From Segatella paludivivens DSM 17968 = JCM 13650 (lineage in GTDB: Bacteria; Bacteroidota; Bacteroidia; Bacteroidales; Bacteroidaceae): 64,000 nt of DNA. Of this stretch, positions 61,185-64,000 are shown in pieces (position 1 is the first letter of the stretch; every line of letters starts with the position of its first letter). The notes beneath the pieces were generated by a model, which was not told where the DNA came from, did not search any database, and worked only from the letters and a program-made list of their open reading frames with translations. The DNA is taken from positions 62,001-126,000 of the forward strand of contig NZ_KB890671.1 of the NCBI RefSeq assembly GCF_000373185.1, given 5' to 3'. Made by a program: the position numbers and the translations under genes.

Positions 61185-63374
61185 ATGACAAATCTAAGAT
61201 TCGAAGCCGTAGCTGAAGCTTCACGTAAGAAGCCACTAGAAGTGGCAACACCTGCCGAACGACCATCTGAGTTTTTCGGAAAGAAGGTTTTCAATCGTCA
61301 GAAAATGTATAAATATCTACCTGCTGACATTTATGCCAAGCTTGTAGATGTTATCGACAACGGCGCACGCCTTGATCGCTCTATAGCCAATGAGGTTGCA
61401 AAGGGCATGAAGCAGTGGGCTGACGATAATGAAGTCACTCATTACACTCACTGGTTCCAGCCTCTTACTGAAGGTACTGCCGAGAAGCATGATGCCTTTA
61501 TAGAGCATGATGGAAAAGGTGGAATGATAGAAGAATTCTCTGGAAAACTTCTTGCCCAGCAGGAACCTGATGCTTCTTCTTTCCCTTCTGGCGGTATCAG
61601 AAATACTTTTGAAGCTCGTGGTTATAGTGCATGGGATCCTACATCACCAGTATTTATTATTGATGATACTCTTTGTATACCTACTATATTTATATCATAC
61701 ACAGGTGAGGCTCTTGACTATAAGGCTCCTTTGCTCCGTGCTTTACGTGCTGTAAGTACTGCTGCATCAGAGGTTTGTCACTATTTCGATCCAGAAGTAA
61801 AGAAGGTTACAAGTAACCTTGGATGGGAACAGGAATACTTCCTTGTAGACGAGAACTTATACGCAGCTCGCCCAGATCTTATGTTGACTGGCAGAACCCT
61901 TATGGGACATGATTCTGCAAAGAATCAGCAGATGGACGACCATTATTTCGGAACTATTCCTGAGCGTGTACAGAATTTTATGAAAGACCTTGAAATACAG
62001 GCTTTAGAATTAGGTATTCCTTGTAAAACACGCCATAATGAAGTTGCTCCAAATCAGTTTGAACTCGCTCCAATCTTCGAAGAAACTAACCTAGCAGTAG
62101 ACCATAACATGTTGTTGATGAGCTTAATGAAGAAAATAGCTCATAAGCACGGATTCCGTGTATTGCTCCACGAAAAACCTTTTGCCGGAATTAATGGTAG
62201 TGGTAAGCACAATAACTGGAGTCTTAGCACAGATACAGGCGTACTTCTTCATGGTCCTGGTAAAACTCCTATCGACAACTTAAGATTTGTTGTATTTATT
62301 GTTGAGACTTTGGTGGGAGTTTATCGTCACAACGGACTTCTCAAGGCAAGTATAATGAGTGCTACCAATGCTCATCGTCTTGGAGCTAACGAGGCACCTC
62401 CAGCTATCATCTCAAGTTTCTTGGGTAAGCAGTTAAGTGATTTACTTGAGCATATTGAAAAGTCAGACAAGAAAGATTTGTTTGATGTTGCCGGTAAGAA
62501 GGGCGTTAAGCTTGATATCCCAGAGATTCCAGAGATTATCATTGATAATACTGACCGTAACCGTACATCACCATTTGCCTTCACAGGAAACCGTTTTGAA
62601 TTCCGTGCTGTAGGTAGTGAGGCAAACTGTGCTAGTGCAATGATTGTACTTAACACTGCTGTTGCTGAAGCTTTGACAGATTTCAAGAAGCGTGTAGATG
62701 CACTTATTGCTAAGGGCGAAGACAAGATTGCTGCTATTATCGACATCGTTCGTGAAGACATCGTTGCTTCAAAGCCTATCCATTTTGATGGAAACGGATA
62801 TAGTGACGAGTGGGTAGTAGAAGCTGCAAAACGTGGATTGGATTGCGAAAAGTCTTGTCCAGTAATCTTCGAGCGCTATCTCGACAAGGACAGCATCAAG
62901 ATGTTTGAGGACATGAACGTTATGCAGGAGAATGAACTTATTGCCCGCAATGAGGTTAAATGGGAAACCTATACTAAGAAAATTCAGATTGAGGCTCGCG
63001 TAATGGGCGACCTTAGCATGAACCATATTATTCCTGTGGCTACTCATTATCAGAGCCAGCTTGCAAAGAATGTAGAAAACATGATTGACATCTTTGGTAA
63101 GGAAAAGGCTACCTCTCTATCTTCACGTAACATAAAGATTATTGAGGAAATTGCTGTCCGTACGAAAAAGATTGAGGCTGGTGTCGAGGATTTGGTAAAT
63201 GCAAGAAAGGTTGCCAATAAAATTGAGAGCGAGTATGATAAAGCCATCGCTTACCACGACACAGTGGAACCAAAGATGGAAGAAATTCGTTACGAAATAG
63301 ATAAGTTGGAACTAGTAGTTGCCGATGAACTTTGGACTCTTCCAAAATATAGGGAACTACTCTTCATCAGATAA
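61185..63374 (+). CDS. glnN: Glutamine synthetase type III
   Basis: 729 residues, the GSIII size typical of Bacteroides. N-terminal RFEAVAEASRKKPLEVATPAERPSEFFG, then catalytic-core text GWEQEYFLVDE, PCKTRHNEVAPNQFELAPIFEE, KPFAGINGSGKHNNWSLSTDTG and TGNRFEFRAVGSEAN. GSIII is a double-hexamer enzyme making glutamine from glutamate and ammonia. It follows dapL closely and probably shares the dapF promoter. Terminator at 63415. Confidence 0.96.
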   Translation: MTNLRFEAVAEASRKKPLEVATPAERPSEFFGKKVFNRQKMYKYLPADIYAKLVDVIDNGARLDRSIANEVAKGMKQWADDNEVTHYTHWFQPLTEGTAEKHDAFIEHDGKGGMIEEFSGKLLAQQEPDASSFPSGGIRNTFEARGYSAWDPTSPVFIIDDTLCIPTIFISYTGEALDYKAPLLRALRAVSTAASEVCHYFDPEVKKVTSNLGWEQEYFLVDENLYAARPDLMLTGRTLMGHDSAKNQQMDDHYFGTIPERVQNFMKDLEIQALELGIPCKTRHNEVAPNQFELAPIFEETNLAVDHNMLLMSLMKKIAHKHGFRVLLHEKPFAGINGSGKHNNWSLSTDTGVLLHGPGKTPIDNLRFVVFIVETLVGVYRHNGLLKASIMSATNAHRLGANEAPPAIISSFLGKQLSDLLEHIEKSDKKDLFDVAGKKGVKLDIPEIPEIIIDNTDRNRTSPFAFTGNRFEFRAVGSEANCASAMIVLNTAVAEALTDFKKRVDALIAKGEDKIAAIIDIVREDIVASKPIHFDGNGYSDEWVVEAAKRGLDCEKSCPVIFERYLDKDSIKMFEDMNVMQENELIARNEVKWETYTKKIQIEARVMGDLSMNHIIPVATHYQSQLAKNVENMIDIFGKEKATSLSSRNIKIIEEIAVRTKKIEAGVEDLVNARKVANKIESEYDKAIAYHDTVEPKMEEIRYEIDKLELVVADELWTLPKYRELLFIR

Positions 63375-63414
63375 AACACCAATCTATTTCTTTATTGGTT
63401 GTTTAAGTTTGCTG

Positions 63415-63447
63415 CGGGATGTGATCGTGAGATTACATCCCGTTTTT
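63415..63447 (+). terminator. Intrinsic terminator after GSIII
   Basis: A 12-bp stem with one wobble, CGGGATGTGATC (63415-63426) with 63431-63442, GTGA loop and TTTTT. The convergent VWA gene stops 2 bp further on. Confidence 0.85.
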
Positions 63448-63448
63448 A

Positions 63449-64000
63449 TTAATATTTCCTTAATTGACGATATCTTATTTCATATATCTTATCAAACATC
63501 TGTTCCCATAGGTTAAGTTCCTTGTCATCAGCAGATTTTATACTCAGTCCGTAAAGCTTAGTACCGGTGTTGCGGTAATTCTTTAGTTTAGCTATGTAAT
63601 CCTTTCCTACCATAGGAATTAGAAAATCGCTGACAAGCAGAATGTCTGCGTTGACATAATGGTTTTGTTCATCATCGAGTAGATTGAATGTAGCGTCAAG
63701 CAATTTTTTTGCACTTGTTCCTCCACCAATAAAAGGTACGTGTCCTTTGGCAAATTTTTCTTCGTCTGCATCCTTAAATCCAAGGTTCATCATTCGTTTC
63801 CGTTGTCTTCGTGCCATAAGATCAATTGGTCTTATAGAAACACTGAAATCAATAAGAAAACAATCTCTCCTTAATTCTTCGGCAGTATCTTCAAGTAATG
63901 CCAAAAGTGAAGCCGTGATGCGTTGTGGAGTTCCATACATACTTGCCGAAGTATCAAGGCATACGATCATTGGACCACGTCTGCTTGCGTGAGTAAAACC
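63449..64000 (-). CDS. VWA-domain protein, ViaA-like (5' truncated by window)
   Basis: 184 residues visible, open through the window edge; the ATG at 63970 is internal. The residues before it (THASRRGPMIVCLDTSASM) match the GPxIVCxDTSxSM of ViaA/CoxE-type proteins. The MIDAS metal site DTSAS is intact, with GGGTSA and LLVSDF as later parts. Such proteins partner MoxR/RavA AAA+ ATPases, which would be expected upstream, outside the window. Confidence 0.8.
   Translation of the reverse strand, partial: GFTHASRRGPMIVCLDTSASMYGTPQRITASLLALLEDTAEELRRDCFLIDFSVSIRPIDLMARRQRKRMMNLGFKDADEEKFAKGHVPFIGGGTSAKKLLDATFNLLDDEQNHYVNADILLVSDFLIPMVGKDYIAKLKNYRNTGTKLYGLSIKSADDKELNLWEQMFDKIYEIRYRQLRKY

Overview
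The window is a chromosomal segment of a Bacteroidales bacterium, most likely Prevotella in the broad sense. The evidence is gene content plus promoter type. It carries SusC/SusD with a hybrid two-component regulator, GH92/GH97/GH43/GH16 enzymes, the type IX secretion proteins PorU and PorV, type III glutamine synthetase, LL-diaminopimelate aminotransferase, DUF4290 and DUF3127. Many genes are preceded by the Bacteroidetes -7 box TAnnTTTG, often with TTTG 19-20 bp upstream. No rRNA, tRNA, CRISPR array, transposase or integrase was seen.

Layout. 1-2273: end of a GH92 gene and a convergent GH97 glycosidase. 2518-9210: minus-strand block with a FAH-family hydrolase, porU, porV and ispF, then a separately promoted BI-1-family membrane protein. 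9340-23379: a polysaccharide utilisation locus (GH43, susC, susD, GH16, HTCS regulator), interrupted by a small TraB/GumN-type pair. Three look-alike 21-bp-spaced operators precede GH43, susC and GH16, and decayed 3' ends of a second GH43 and a second GH16 lie in the intergenic gaps. 23397-23586: a candidate small RNA built of 22-nt units. 23876-31736: an accessory island with an HU-like protein, a 'smalltalk' micro-protein, a 40-bp AT palindrome inside 32-bp inverted repeats, an unrecognised three-gene cassette, a DUF3127 protein, a small protein, a BT4734/DUF3987 primase-helicase-like protein and a DUF5675-like protein.

31735-42045: a membrane/cytidylate-kinase-like fusion divergent from a LysR regulator, a yicC-gmk-nadD operon, and a tsaB-DUF4290-murA-rimM-dxr-rseP operon. 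MurA has Asp in place of the fosfomycin-target Cys. 42189-50392: glutamate synthase gltB/gltD and a phosphate transporter. 50502-58159: a Cys/Lys-rich exported peptide, two glycosyltransferases, a TonB-receptor-like barrel, a truncated transporter, another GH43-type enzyme and a porin-like protein. 58332-64000: P-II protein, dapF, dapL, GSIII glutamine synthetase and a VWA protein running off the edge.

The right part reads as a nitrogen-assimilation neighbourhood: GOGAT, GSIII, P-II and meso-DAP/lysine synthesis. The left-centre part is a self-contained glycan-capture locus. The 24-31.7 kb island is the least explained part and the best place to look for an undescribed system.
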